Assembly: GCA_963556195.1 (NCBI GenBank)
Contig: OY744532.1
Span: 82,523,734 to 82,587,733 of the forward strand
Length of the DNA: 64,000 nucleotides
Direction of reading: 5' to 3'
DNA from: Sepiola atlantica
Lineage: Eukaryota > Mollusca > Cephalopoda > Sepiida > Sepiolidae
Below are positions 13,365-26,310 of this stretch, one piece after another (positions within the stretch are counted from its first letter, which is position 1; every line of letters begins with the position of its first letter). Both the position numbers and the translations under genes were made by a program. Under the pieces are notes generated by a model. The model had not been told where the DNA came from. It saw only the letters and a list, made by a program, of their open reading frames with translations, and did not search any database.

Positions 13365-14668
13365 CCACTTTTTTGTGCGCGTGTCCCCTCACTGTCCCTC
13401 TTCTCTTCCACTTTAACAGCATAATTTTCCTCCGTTATTCATTTCACTTCACCTGCTCTTGTTGTTAAAATAGCGATTTATTATTATACATAATAGTTAA
13501 AACATGTAATGTTGCTTACTGCAACGATTAGTTGCTGTGATAATCTCATATTCTTTAAGTAAAAACACAAGTACATATTTGATTAAAAAATAATCATTTA
13601 ATTTATGAACGAATACTTTTATTATCGTTTCCTTACTCTGGAGCGAAGACATTCTTTAGAAAACTTATTTTCAGGGCTGGTTCTTCTAATATTGTTTTTT
13701 AATGCAATACGGTATATTACAGACGAGGATTTGGCTTCAGATTAAACCCAGTTGCCCTACTAGGTCTGTAGATGTCGTCTTTTAGAGGTATAGCCCCCTT
13801 TCACTTTCCGGCTGGGTAATTGGTTTACTTCCGGTTGACTTAGATGTTTTAAGCGGATTTAAGCGAATCACATCATGGATATTTTATTACTGTCCAGAAG
13901 GCCTTATCCTCTGATCGCGATGACTCACATAAAGGACCACGTAGTCTTGTGACATACGTAGTATTGTCTTGGTATAAGGTTCAGTACACACATATATTCC
14001 GTAAGGTAAATCTTGGTAGAACATCTTTTACAGAGATGATTCTTCCTCCTTGACGGAACCACAACTGTTCATCAATGGCAACACACGAAGATATTCAGAA
14101 CACAATTATAGTGTATTATACTTCAAAACATATAACGAGTAAACACAGAAACACTAAGTATGGAAAATGAGAGAGGTAAGAAAAAATGAGAGAGACCGTT
14201 AATCTTAAGTTGGCATTCCCCTCGAGCCTTTATCTATGTCTGATTCTTATCGTACTGGTTTTGCTTACCAAGCCGTCGCATATGAAAATCTATGAGAACA
14301 CGTCATTATATAATTACTCCCTCGTATCACATTTGATATTTAACATTGTCTTCGGGTAACACAGTTCAAATGTAAAGTTTGGCTGAATACTCAGAACGTT
14401 ACGACAAAAAAGATGGTCATGTTTATGTGTGTGTATAACAATACGACAGAATAAAAAGCTCCAAGTCGTTGCTCTGCAAAGAGAATCGATGATTTTATCA
14501 TTCGTTGGAATGTAAATATAGTGTCCGTCTTCTCTGGTCTTTTTCCTTTAATCTTATATTAAATTGTTTTGTATGTACATATTTTCCTGTTTTTTGTATG
14601 ATCCTTATTTTCTATTTTCTTACTCTTTTTTATTTCCTAATGTTTTACTGGGTAGCTTGACCATTTCT
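13365..14668. other. Unassigned AT-rich DNA
   Basis: No recognised feature. Confidence 0.4.
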
Positions 14669-14702
14669 ATTTATTTATTTATTTATTTATTTATTTATTA
14701 TT
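14669..14702. repeat. (TTTA)n microsatellite
   Basis: About eight TTTA units. Confidence 0.9.
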
Positions 14703-15213
14703 TTCCGATTATTTATATATTATTTACATTTACATTTTTTATTTATTGTCTCCCTTTATATTTTTTTTTTGCAACTTTTAAAATACGATTATTATAATTC
14801 CCTTTCAAACATTTCATTATTATTTCATAATTATTTTCTTACGAAAATGTTATTTCCATTTCCATTTTAAAAAAATATTTATTTACCATGATCTATGGTA
14901 TATATTTCGCGTTGTTAAATCCTTCTTACTTTCAGTTCTGCTATTTCTTTTCTTCTTTTTCGTCGTCATGTTGTGATTTACTCTGAATCTTGTTTTTCTT
15001 TCCAAATATTCCTCAATCACCATACGGCATACAGTACAAATTGTTTCTTACACTTTCGCAAATTCGCTTGGTCTCTCTCTATATAATTAAATTGATTACT
15101 TATTTATTGTAAACTCTATGTACATATTTACATTCCATTTTTTAATTAATAAACACTATAATGAGCAATGTGAGTAACTATGCTAAGAATATTCTATTTT
15201 TCGCACATCCTGG

Positions 15214-15216
<3 letters not shown>
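14703..15216. other. Unassigned T-rich DNA
   Basis: Pyrimidine-rich, with nothing recognised. Confidence 0.4.

Positions 15217-15277
<61 letters not shown>
15217..15277. repeat. (TA)n microsatellite
   Basis: Pure TA, about 60 bp. Confidence 0.97.
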
Positions 15278-15278
<1 letters not shown>

Positions 15279-15752
15279 CTATGTTATGCATATGATATTA
15301 TGCTGAGAAAAACATCCGGAAAAGCCTCGTTTATTATAATATGATAATGGTTTATTATAACTCAGTTATACTCAACAAAGTAAACTATATTATATAACTA
15401 AGACATTTTTTATGCAACTACTTTGACGCTGATGAGGGCGATTCGTCTGTAATTGAGCATTCTGTAAATAGTCGTAGCTCTCACACACATGTAGCTATAT
15501 AGTCAACATGAGTAGATGAATTATTGTCCTGGAATCCATTACAAACCAAAAGACTACAAGGAATATATATTATGACATCGCCAATTTTCAATTAGTGAGA
15601 GGAATTTAATATACTTAAGTTCTTTACTAAACCAACGTTTCACAGATAAATGATACCTTCAATGTGACATCTGAATATCTTCAATATAAAAATGAAGTGT
15701 TATTCCCAGGAAAGGCCCTAGATTTCTGCGAATTACGACGTAAGTTAAATAA

Positions 15753-15756
<4 letters not shown>

Positions 15757-15810
<54 letters not shown>

Positions 15811-15835
15811 ATGTGTATGTGTGTGTGTGTGTGTG
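15757..15835. repeat. (TA)n-(TG)n compound microsatellite
   Basis: A TA tract followed by TG repeats with two ATG interruptions. Confidence 0.97.
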
Positions 15836-16063
15836 AATTAACACTGGTGCAGGACGCTACTTATTACTGATGAAGTATATTTTAAAAAGCATTTATCTAT
15901 TCTTACATATTAGAAATACAATTCGGTGATTTACATATTGAAGAACATTTCTTTACGAGCTAGGAACGAGGTCTTATCTGAGTAAGAAATTAAATAGAAA
16001 GCGCGAATAGAAAAGAGAACAACATAGCGGACATGTTGGACTGACATGAATATAAACATGTAT

Positions 16064-16067
<4 letters not shown>

Positions 16068-16106
<39 letters not shown>

Positions 16107-16161
16107 TATATACATACATTTATATATATATATATATATATATATGCGTGTGTGTGTGTGT
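16068..16161. repeat. (TA)n-(TG)n compound microsatellite
   Basis: TA repeats with ATAC interruptions, then a short TG run. Confidence 0.95.
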
Positions 16162-16621
16162 AACTCTTCCTATTATAAGGATGAACATATATGCTTGATT
16201 TAATCTTTTTACTTTAAGATTTTCAAAATTATATCAAGTTGCTTCTTCATTCGATTATTTTAGCTGTTTGTTTAGTATACATTTTTATAACGAAGTCAAT
16301 AATAGCTGTTACGAATTTACTCAGAAAAGTCACAAAACAAAAGTCTGGGACTGGAAGTTAATAAGACCAAGCGCTTATAGCCAAATACAGGCTGTAAATA
16401 GGTGTTTTTTTCATAATCAGCATTGTATTGGTAGAAATGTTAAGCACGATATTTAACGAGTATTCGTTAGTAATAGAGACGATTAAATGGATTTTTTAAA
16501 CATTAGAAATTATGGGCACATAGACAAAACATATTTGGTTACATAATCTATATTCATTAGGACATTGCACATTTTTATACTAGAAATTTACGTACACAGA
16601 AATATATATCAGCACGAGCCC

Positions 16622-16648
16622 CCACAACACACACAAACACACACACAC

Positions 16649-16700
<52 letters not shown>

Positions 16701-16710
16701 ATGTATATAT
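16622..16710. repeat. (CA)n-(TA)n microsatellite abutting a mariner element
   Basis: CA repeats followed by TA repeats. The last TA is the target dinucleotide of the mariner element that starts at 16712. Confidence 0.95.
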
Positions 16711-16711
16711 A

Positions 16712-18023
16712 CAGGGTGACTAAAAAAAAAACGGGCCCCAAATCTAATTAGTGTTTCGTCCGAATGAAATGAATCTTGGGGCATAACTAGTTTATTATAT
16801 TCACAACATTATATCAAAACACTAGGGTATTTGGCCTTTTTTCTCCGTTCTACAGCATGTGTTCTAGATTGATTCCCTTTAGCTCCGTGCATTTCTTGAG
16901 GCGCTGAACAAAGTTGTCCATGACGTTCTTACAGACTGATTTGGGGCTGGCTCTCATCTCCTCCCTGATAGCTTCCTTGAGTTCCGTGATGGTTCTGGGT
17001 TTCCTTGCGTGCATTCTGTCCTTACGATAGCCCAAAGGGAAATAATCTGGGGAGCTTAGGTCCGGGCTATGGGGTGGCCACTACAAAATTAGTTTTGAGA
17101 CTGATCACTCGGCCTCAAAAGTTCTCTTTCTGCCAATCTCAGGAACGGTTTGAGGTGTGAGAACTTGCTCCGTCTTGCTGGAACCAGAACTTGCTCATGA
17201 GCCACGGGTAGAGGGTCTGGAGTTCACTCTTGAATGTTTTGAGGACCTCCACATACCGCACCTTGGTGACTGCCACTGCTGCGCCAGATTCTTCAATGAA
17301 GATTGGTCCGATGATGCCTCTGACCGAGATTGCAGCCCACACCGTGCAATTAGGAGAGTGCAGGGGCTTGGTGGCTTCTTCATTGGGTCTGGAGAACCCC
17401 CAGAAGACATTTGTCTTGGAGTTCGCCTTTCCGTTAAGATGGAAGTGGACTTCATCTGAGGTCCAAAGAAGGTTAAGGAAACCTGGTGTCTCCTCGATCT
17501 TATCGAGCATCTTTACTGCCATAGCGCTCCTCTGCTTCTTGTCTGAGGCTGTAAGGGTCTGCAGCGTCTGTATTCTGTATGAGCAAGACCTGATATCGTT
17601 CACCAGTACTCTCCTGCAAGTCTCACGGGAGATACCGAGGGACTGACTTCGCTTACGCACAGAGCGTTTCGGACTCTCCTGGAGAGACTCACTCACACTT
17701 TCAACCAGCTCGGCTGTCCGCTTCTTGGGACGTGCGAGTGGCTTGGACGGTTCCCACTGGCCACGTTGTAGTTCTCCACGGTCCAATACTTCTCGAAGTG
17801 GTCCACCCAGTTCTGAATTCTGCTTTTGGGTGGAGCCTTTTCACATCCGAACTGATGCATGAAACTGTCCTGAGTTTTCTTAAACGAGCCTGTCTTGTAG
17901 TAAAATTTGGTGTACTCACAGTCGTTGATTCTGCCATGTCCTGAAAAATAAGGGCAATTGGTGAATACATAAAGGAGATATCACATAAAGTGTACACGGG
18001 GCCCGTTTTTTTGAGTCACCCTG
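16712..18023 (-). mobile_element. Mariner-like DNA transposon, about 1.3 kb, flanked by TA
   Basis: The left TIR reads cagggtgactaaaaaa and the right TIR, reverse-complemented, reads cagggtgactcaaaaaa. Both continue into acgggcccc, giving about 27 bp of inverted repeat. TA lies outside each end (16710-16711 and 18024-18025), as expected for Tc1/mariner insertion. The 1312-bp length is normal for a mariner. The interior encodes a broken transposase on the minus strand. Confidence 0.93.
16858..17937 (-). pseudogene. Mariner/Tc1-family transposase, frameshifted
   Basis: The likely start is the Met of MAESTTVSTPNF at 17937. An N-terminal helix-turn-helix-type segment is followed by a frameshift near 17880. 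The main readable block (17139-17786) contains WTSDEVHFHLNG, which carries the first catalytic Asp, then FWGFSRPNEE and WAAISVRGIIGPIF. It ends with FWFQQDGASSH, which carries the second Asp. A second break separates this from the last block, where SPDLSSPDYFPLG supplies the third acidic residue and the protein runs to about 16858. The enzyme family catalyses cut-and-paste transposition in the nucleus at TA sites. With at least two frameshifts this copy is not expected to be active. Confidence 0.9.
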
Positions 18024-18219
18024 TATATTTTTATATATATTGAAACATATATTAGTATGTGTAAAGACATGCGAATATATATTGTCATTATTCATATATT
18101 AATACACCCACCCCCACACCCACCCATATATATATATATAACGTCACATGTATGCCATTGCTTTACTTTAAATTTACAAGAAAAATAATGAACCATGCTA
18201 CCATATTTCCGGTGTTTTA

Positions 18220-18298
<79 letters not shown>
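18220..18298. repeat. (TA)n microsatellite
   Basis: TA tract with one TAC interruption. Confidence 0.96.
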
Positions 18299-18299
<1 letters not shown>

Positions 18300-18467
18300 T
18301 AGGAGCCATTTATTAGTTAAGGAGATAATTATGTACAGAGAAACACATATACAATTATAAGCATGTCATCTTTTGGTTTATTTTTGTTTACGATAATTTT
18401 TAAAGAATTAAATTATTTTCATAAAACATCAGTTGTACTTAAATGTTATGTATATACATTTAATTCA

Positions 18468-18470
18468 TAT

Positions 18471-18502
<32 letters not shown>

Positions 18503-18504
18503 TC

Positions 18505-18552
<48 letters not shown>
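18468..18552. repeat. (TA)n microsatellite
   Basis: TA tract with AAAT and TTCAT interruptions. Confidence 0.96.
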
Positions 18553-18556
<4 letters not shown>

Positions 18557-20037
18557 GAAAGAGAACTAGAAAATGAATGATGAAAATAAAAATGTAGTAA
18601 ATTACAATATTTGTTTATTATTCACATATTGTATTAGAATTATAAAAAAATATTTAATCCATGGGTTTTCAAAGATACAGTTTATTACTCAGACGATAAC
18701 AAAACAGTAAGTATTTCATTACGGATTAACATTAATTTAAATATATAAATTTACAAAATATTCAAATGTTTTATCGCAAAAAAAAATATTTCCCTGGAAA
18801 TTATGGTATAACATAATAGTGTTCAAATAAAGAGATAATGTAGCGTGCAGAGAGAAGTAGAGGTTAGGTGAACATGACATTACAAACCATACATATAGTC
18901 TAGACGGCAGTTTCCGCAATCCGAAGCATGAAAGGATCAAAATAAAGCTCACAAATCGTCAGTTGATATTAAGATGAGTGACTTACCCAAACGATCCAAA
19001 GTGTTTAGTAGGAACTCAATACAAACAAAGTCAGCGACATATATCCCATTCATTCACTGTGAAGGTCACCAGATGTTTGAGAGCTTTCTACTCAAATAGC
19101 TTCTTTTTTTCGTGCTGCTAGCCGCTGCAACTCCCTCCCTGGCACATGTTTCCTCGATAGTACAGACATGCAGAAATTTAAAACTAATGTAAACAGACAT
19201 CTCGCTGCGCAGATCACAATTAAGGTTTACCTCCCCACCCCCACCCAACCTTCTCCCCTTTTCTTTTTTTCTCAGTTGCCCCTATGGCTACAGTGGCGAC
19301 CTGCCTTGTTTGGGGGGAACTATGTTAAAAAAAAAGAAAATTTAAATATTGAAATTTTCCGGTGTAATCAAAGTTGAAAAAAGTTAAAAAAGTGAAAAAG
19401 GTTGTTCAATGAGAAAATGAAAATACAGAAGAATCCGTATCTTTGAAAATCCATTTATTAAGAAAAATATTATTTTACATTCCTTGTTTGCATATTTGTT
19501 GAATAAATAAATACTGTAATTATAAGGAAATACCCCACTTGATCCTGTGTCACGAAACGAAATGTAACACAAGACTCCACACTCTTCGCCCCGTGAGTAT
19601 CGTCGTCGGCTACTCGCGCACATGTGTTTGATATCCCGAGTAAAACAGATACCTCACTCGGCTCCGCTGTCATTAAACCCCTTGTAACATAGGTGGTCCA
19701 CTCGTGTCTCTATCGCTGTGCCCACACGTCTAGTTCTTTGCGCAGAAATCTTTCTAGACTGTGAACACCCTCTCTGGCCAATGATGTCGTCCTAGTGGCA
19801 GCAACAACAAAGATGTGCTGAATCTCTTCCGGGTCGGATGAATGACGATTTCGTGATTCTGTGAAGGCAAAGTTACACAAGCGGACCAAATCAACGAGAA
19901 TAATTCAAACAACTCAGCGATTTTGTTTGGTAAGCAATACTTATTTAACAAGATAAAACCATTATTTTCAAACGTCGAACTAAAGTCTGCTTTTCGATAA
20001 TGTTTTTGTTTACTAACAATCTATGTTTGGAGAAACG
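18553..20037. other. Unassigned DNA, rising in GC to the right
   Basis: No recognised gene. Positions 19230-19320 and 19540-19700 have mixed composition, with no open frame over 80 codons and no domain match. Confidence 0.4.
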
Positions 20038-20460
20038 GTGGTGGGGAATACCACGGGCAACGTCATCCAAACGAGGGGCCTTTCGCGCGATCCCCCGCTT
20101 GCTGGTCGCCCGGGTCTGAGCTCCGGCTAACACCACCGTCCAGGCCGAATCCCAATTTCTAACTGACTGTCCACTCAAAACAAAAAACCTTTTTTTTTCC
20201 CAAAGAGGCATATTGTAACACTCTCTCTTTCGCTATGTGTCTTTCCTCCTCCTTTTCTTTCTCTCTTTCTCTACCCTTTTTCTGAGTCTTTCTTCATCTC
20301 TTGGTGGTCTGGGGAGAGGCGGCTCAGACTATACGACACGGGTAATTACAATTCTCCATTAGGGTTTTTTTCTTTACTGTTATCATAAAAGACTTATTCT
20401 CTTTCTCTCTCTAGGGGGCGTTCGCGCGCGCGACCCCCACGAGCTGATATCCATCAGAAA
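20038..20460. other. GC-rich island, possible old LTR-type repeat
   Basis: A locally GC-rich and CpG-containing stretch in an AT-rich setting, with cgcgcgcgacccccacg at 20427-20443 and a CT-rich middle. A tgtaacac start at 20215 resembles LTR beginnings, but I see no second LTR, no primer-binding site and no Pol fragment. An 88-codon minus-strand frame (19945-20211) has no recognised domain. The identity is open. Confidence 0.25.
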
Positions 20461-20782
20461 CTAAAAGACACTTGACCAAATTGTTCAGCTGGTCAAACTC
20501 ATCGAGGTACAGACCTAATTGCTACAGACAATTTAAGGAATCCTTCCAGACTTTTCGGAACCATTCCTTTTCTTCGACAAGCTGACCAATTTGGGTTGAA
20601 TATATACTAGTGGTAACCCTACCTCATTTCTACGTAGGGTCCTAATTATTGCCAAGATGCATGCCAGTGTGCCCGAAAGTGCGGATTGCTGTCGGTTCTA
20701 TTCGTTGTTTCATATAATTTATCGAATTGTTATTGTCATAATTCATTTTCTCGTTTTATTTATCTATCTAGTATATCTTTTT

Positions 20783-20786
<4 letters not shown>

Positions 20787-20857
<71 letters not shown>

Positions 20858-20858
20858 A
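20787..20858. repeat. (TA)n-(TG)n compound microsatellite
   Basis: TA tract ending in a short TG run. Confidence 0.97.
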
Positions 20859-21959
20859 TGGGATAGCATGATATGCAACATTAAGATAGAAGAGTTTACT
20901 TTAACAGCTACCTTGCTACTGCTTGCTAGAAATTAAGGCTATGAAGATAAATAAGTATATGTATTTCAATAACTGTCGTAATCATGAAATTATTTGAGTT
21001 ATTTTAAACAAAAACAAAAAATTGAGTTTAAATTCCCAGGCATACCAACTAAACCTATAATATCGCAGACTTAGAACTTGCATAAGCCGACTTACCGCCG
21101 AAAACTTTAACACTACAACAACGTATTAAATATAAAACAGTTAAACAAAAATAGGGGACCTCAACTGTAATTGTGACATATTAGACAGTGATCATCAGCT
21201 GTTTATCATGTATTTGTTAAGGAGATAACACAACCAGAACAGTTATAAAATTCACCCACCCCAATATGACTATTTTAAATTGATTTAAATCGCCGAACTT
21301 TTTAGGTCTAGCATTGATGGATTCCCCCCCCCCGCCCCACGATAAGAAAAAAATCTCGTATAGTTTAGTAGAACGGTTCGTTTAAACAAAAATACCCGAG
21401 GGCTTTTATTTTCGTATATTCTCATGTTAGATTCGTCTGGGGAACGCGAGGAAAATGCCTGTATGCACACACAGACTTTAGAGGACAAATTATATTTTGA
21501 ATGAAATGTCTTTCGAAGAGAAACTAAAAATACGAAACAATATTTCATTATGAAAACGAAGTTCCCATACGACGAATGAAGAATAGTTCAAATACTGTCC
21601 ATTTTCCCTTTAATTCCCCGATTGCCTTCGCTTCATCTAATTATGTGTCCGCTCATATTGTTACAATCATTCATTATGCAAAAATCGAACAAGGATTCCA
21701 TATGGGATTTTCGTAGATTATAAGCTTTAGGGACATTTCACAGAATAAATACTCACAGAACGATATATCAAGAGTAGTCCCAAGGTGTAGTCAATTCAAG
21801 AAATACACTCTTAATATACAAGAGAAACAATATTATAAACCTATACGAGCTTTTTGCACAGTGTATGTCTGTCTGTTTGAATGTGGTCAAAGGTTACTCG
21901 AGATAATTGTATTTCATTTCAAATGCATATGCCTTGCGATGCTGGTGGTATTCTTGTAG
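20859..21959. other. Unassigned AT-rich DNA
   Basis: Nothing recognised. There is a short C homopolymer run near 21325. Confidence 0.4.
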
Positions 21960-22012
21960 CACTTCTACTACTACTACCACTACTACTACTACTACTACTA
22001 ATACCACTCTAT

Positions 22013-22050
<38 letters not shown>

Positions 22051-22082
22051 ATATGTGCACTACTACCGCTACTACTAGTAGA
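21960..22082. repeat. (CTA)n trinucleotide repeat
   Basis: Two blocks of ACT/CTA repeats separated by about 30 bp of variant units. Confidence 0.93.
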
Positions 22083-23064
22083 GAAAACTCAGTTCAGTCT
22101 ACATCGACAATAGGTTAAGTGAAAGGGTTTCATCGCTAGTGTGATCCTAGGGTTGCACAGTATAAACCCACACTTCCCGTGAACTGGCATTCATTTGAAG
22201 AAGTTGTAAAGATAAGTGCAATCTATATATATATACCTCAGTCCGAATGATTATAAGACGATTTCTAACTGTGATGTAAATCTAGAAACAACAATTTATT
22301 CGTTATACATACCTTAGAGCACTTCATAATATAAATGTAATCTGATACTAAAGTAAGTTGGCTTTCTCACAAACGTATACACAGAAAAATGCTTCTTAGA
22401 ATATCTATTTACGAAATATAATTTACATATTTAACAATCGTGCAGGATGTTTAAAATATATATAAAATATAGCTAAGGAAATGTATAAACTTGTTTTAAT
22501 TTTATAAATACTGAATGTATTTGCGTAATGTTTGGGGTGCAGTCTTCCTTTGAGCTACCACGTGAGTACATAACAAAATTGATACATTTCTGAAGCTATT
22601 TTGTTTTAAAGAGATACCTATGGTGTCGGAGCAAAAGTAACTTTCTTCTTCAGAAGTGGCAGGTTTATTTACGCGTTTATTAAACTGAGTAAAATGCAAT
22701 CTAGTTATTTTGATAAAAAAACACATTGATAGTACTTATCTAGATATACTACAATGAGAGCAGCACATTAAGAAAGAACTACAGAATGAGGAAGAGTATA
22801 CCGATGCTTTAGGGTAGGAAAATAATTCCGAAATGACACATCTGGAGGCGCGAGGTCAGGTTCAAGCAGTGGAATTATGGAAGTATCTCATGCAAATAAT
22901 GGAACATCTTAAGGAGCATTGAATAGTGCCCCATTACACAGTAAATTATTAATTCACTGTTTTACTACTGTTGGTAAATAGTAGATGTGTTGCGTACGTC
23001 TCTGTTAGCTATGTAGATATGCAATTTATTTTCTTAAATATATAAAATATTTATATATTAATGC
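22083..23064. other. Unassigned AT-rich DNA
   Basis: A 74-codon minus-strand frame at 22502-22726 has no recognisable domain. Confidence 0.35.
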
Positions 23065-23098
<34 letters not shown>

Positions 23099-23125
23099 GT
23101 GTGTGTGTGTGTCTGTGTGTGTGTA
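23065..23125. repeat. (TA)n-(TG)n compound microsatellite
   Basis: TA repeats followed by TG repeats with a TCTG change. Confidence 0.95.
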
Positions 23126-23414
23126 CACTTAGGTAGCATTTCGTCATTGATGTATGTTTTATCAAAGAACAGGGACTATTCCTTTTTGTTTATTGTTTGA
23201 TCTATCATTTGACGGACTAATGATCTAATATTTTTTTCAAGTGTGAACAGGAACTCGCCAAAACTGCAATCGTGTCCGACTACCTAGAGTAAATTCATGG
23301 AAGTAAACCAATATAGTGACTGTAAAATGTTAATTGACTTGCAAAAAAGTAATTTTCCACCGAGGGACTTGTGACTGAAGTCTTTTTTGTTGGTTCTTCA
23401 TATAGTTTTAATGG

Positions 23415-23415
<1 letters not shown>

Positions 23416-23488
<73 letters not shown>
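23416..23488. repeat. (TA)n microsatellite
   Basis: Pure TA, about 72 bp. Confidence 0.97.
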
Positions 23489-23489
<1 letters not shown>

Positions 23490-25239
23490 CGTCCTCACCT
23501 TCATATAGGCACGAAGACTTCGCAATGATAAGATCGGTTGCGTCAACAAACAATGGAGAGTGTGTAATGATTTATACATCCGATGAAAAATAACCATCTA
23601 TAATTTGACTGAAAGAGTACAGACACATTTTTAGAAAGCTTTTACGCATAGTCCATAGAATATTCACGTATTTCACTAGGGAGAAAGTACCGTTTAACCA
23701 CTGATACGGGTAACTAAATGAGCAGCAATTGTGATGGAAATGAAAAGAGAAAATAGAGGTATCTCGACGTATATGAAAATCTGCCCTTTTTTCTTTAGTG
23801 CGATATTGTTGGTAACAACTGGTTTGAGAACTCCTTGTTGATAAGAAATAATAACATTTAACACTTTGATTATTATAATATTTACTACTTTTATATTAAA
23901 CATTAAAACGTTTATTTGTTGAGTTTTGATTCATATTTTATCAAACATATATTGAATTGGGCACGGGTACTCTCACGATTTTGCTAAGTGGGTATCAACT
24001 AAAACATTAATGTCGACTAGTAAAAAATGTGAATCGTTAACCTTATATAAACGATGAAGCAATTAAACATTCTGTTCATAAAACTAATATATTCCGATGG
24101 CATAATTATTATGTCTTCTTGTGTTATACTATTGACTGCCAGAGCCAAGACCCAGGACAATGTGAGGAAATGATGCACTAAAAAGACAATTCAATTAGAA
24201 GTGAGATGAGTAAAAATGGTCATTACACCGGAGAATGTAGTGCACATGATTTGCTAAAGTAAAAGTAACTGGAAGTGTGATGATACAGTTTTTTTTATAG
24301 TTCTAATGTAGTGAGCTGTGAGCGGCTGAGAAAATTGGAGTACTTCTCGCTTATCAGTCACTCTAAAACAAAAGACGCCGAATATAATTTCTGGTCATAA
24401 GTTAATATATTGTGGAGTCAGAGTTTTTTTTAAGCAGATTGCGATTCGTCGAGGTTACAATAGAGTTCCGCTTTGGGTAGATGAAAGTAGACCCGAGTGA
24501 GGCGTGGGAGTTTCTAAATTGGTGGTGACTTGAGATCAGCTAATTTAAAGCGAACAACACTGATGCTTATACCGTAACACTATCTCAGTTTGAAATTAGC
24601 TAACACACTGGAACTTCACAAAGTTTGGAAGCTAGCGTTTATGCGTCCTTTTCAGCGATGCCAGTACACACATCTAGAGCATAACTGATGTATACACAAT
24701 GTATCGGAATTATGGTTCTCTCTCATAAGCCTGCTTTTTGTGTGTTTTATAGTTGTAAACCAGTGCACGCGCCCTCGACGATCGCTAATACGAGAGACAA
24801 CGACTCGACCAGAACATACTATAAACGGGAAGAAGACCACGACATGCAAATGCTAGGGTGTTCAGTGATTGTTTATATGCTAAAAGAATGTGATGCTAAA
24901 ATTATGATGATGTATCCATAATGGATGATGCCTAACTTTTGATTTAACGATACAAAAGAAAAGAACATCTGAGCTAGATTTTTTTTAGTTATTTTTTTTT
25001 TTTTGCTATTTATGTAGCAAATATATATTTATTAGAGGGACCCACACACACAAATACATTAAAACTATATGACGCATGTTCAACCTTCTATTTGTAAATT
25101 TGTTAATTCCTATTAATATTTCAAAGTTAACACAATGTGACTTACCCAAACTATTTTGTAAGATAATACCTTATCAAAAAAAAAGGGATGACGAGATCCA
25201 TGCAAACGCATTTATTTACTTTGATTTACATATTTGTTT
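23489..25239. other. Unassigned AT-rich DNA
   Basis: No recognised gene. T homopolymers lie near 24980 and 25000. Confidence 0.4.
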
Positions 25240-25264
25240 AGAGAACACACCAGCAGTGCTAGTA

Positions 25265-26310
25265 AAACGTGATACGACCCTCATGCCCTAAACAAGTGAG
25301 ACACAAAATCCTACAAAATACAGACCGATATGTTGCCTCACTACAACCTACAAACTCGTCATTGCCCGGGTTGCAGACAGCATCTACGCACACCTCTCTT
25401 CTGAGGCATACCTGAGAAAAATCACAAACAGAGTGTAAGAGGAAGTGTGTAGACACCAAGGACCAATTGTTGGTCAATAAAACCATCATTGAGGAGTATA
25501 GAAAGAGGCAGATAAATCTAAGCATGGCTTGAATTGATAACCAAAAGGCATATGATAGTGTGCCCCACACATTGCTTCTGCGCTATTTTGATCTATATAA
25601 TATTCATCCGATCATCAAGAAAACTATGGTGGTACAAATAAATATGTTTACAATAACTATGGCATAAAGACACACTAATGGAACATTAAAAATCCCTGAC
25701 GTCAAGATCCGAAGAAGAATCTTCCAAAGAGGTAGCTTATCTCCTTTACTCTTTTGCCTGCCAATTGATCCACTAAGCAAATCACTAAACAAATACCAGA
25801 GTTCCTACAATCTGAGCCAGGACCGCGGACAAGATCTAAACAAAAGAGTCAACCACCTGCTCTTCATGGATGACCTCAACCTGTATGCTAGTTCAGATGC
25901 TCACTTAAACCGACTCTTACAGGTTGTACATACATTCTCCAAATATATTCGAATGAAGTTCGGCTTGGACAACTGTGCCAAGTTCTCTCTTAGAGATGGA
26001 AAGAAGATTCAAACGGAAAACATACAGCTTGATGAAGATACTTACATCAAAGACCTTGAAGAACAGGAACAATACAAATACCTTGGCATAGAAGAAAACG
26101 ATTTAATTCAACATGCCAAGATGAGAGAAACAATTCGCAGAGAATATATACGCCGTGTTAGAAAATTTTTCAAAAGACAGCTAACAAACAAACACAAAGT
26201 AACTGCCATTAACCAATTAGCTATGCCAGTGATGACGTACAGCTTTGGAACTATTGATTGCCCACAAAAGAGCATTAATAGATTAGGCACTAAAACGAGA
26301 AAATGTTGAC
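25265..26310 (+). pseudogene. LINE reverse transcriptase domain
   Basis: Readable RT motifs occur in order. NPTKYRPICCLTTTYKL lies at about 25290-25350. The motif-A block IDNQKAYDSVPHTLLLRYF starts at about 25531 and is preceded by an in-frame stop where Trp is usual. A motif-B-like block, RGSLSPLLFCLPIDPLS, follows, and motif C reads LLFMDDLNLYASSD at about 25860. The enzyme would synthesise cDNA at the nicked target during target-primed reverse transcription. The longest open stretch is 147 codons (25866-26309), continuing through the thumb region with LGTKTRKC. Several stops and at least two frameshifts lie upstream. Confidence 0.88.

Noticed and set aside
13007..13468. 153-codon and overlapping 124/111-codon frames with poly-Ile, poly-Asp and poly-Met
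   Set aside because: They are produced by the (CAT)n tract, open in several frames on both strands, with no flanking domain.
15424..15455. Hammerhead-like ctgatgag at 15430
   Set aside because: No GAAAC block follows at hairpin distance, so the match is only to a seven-base word.
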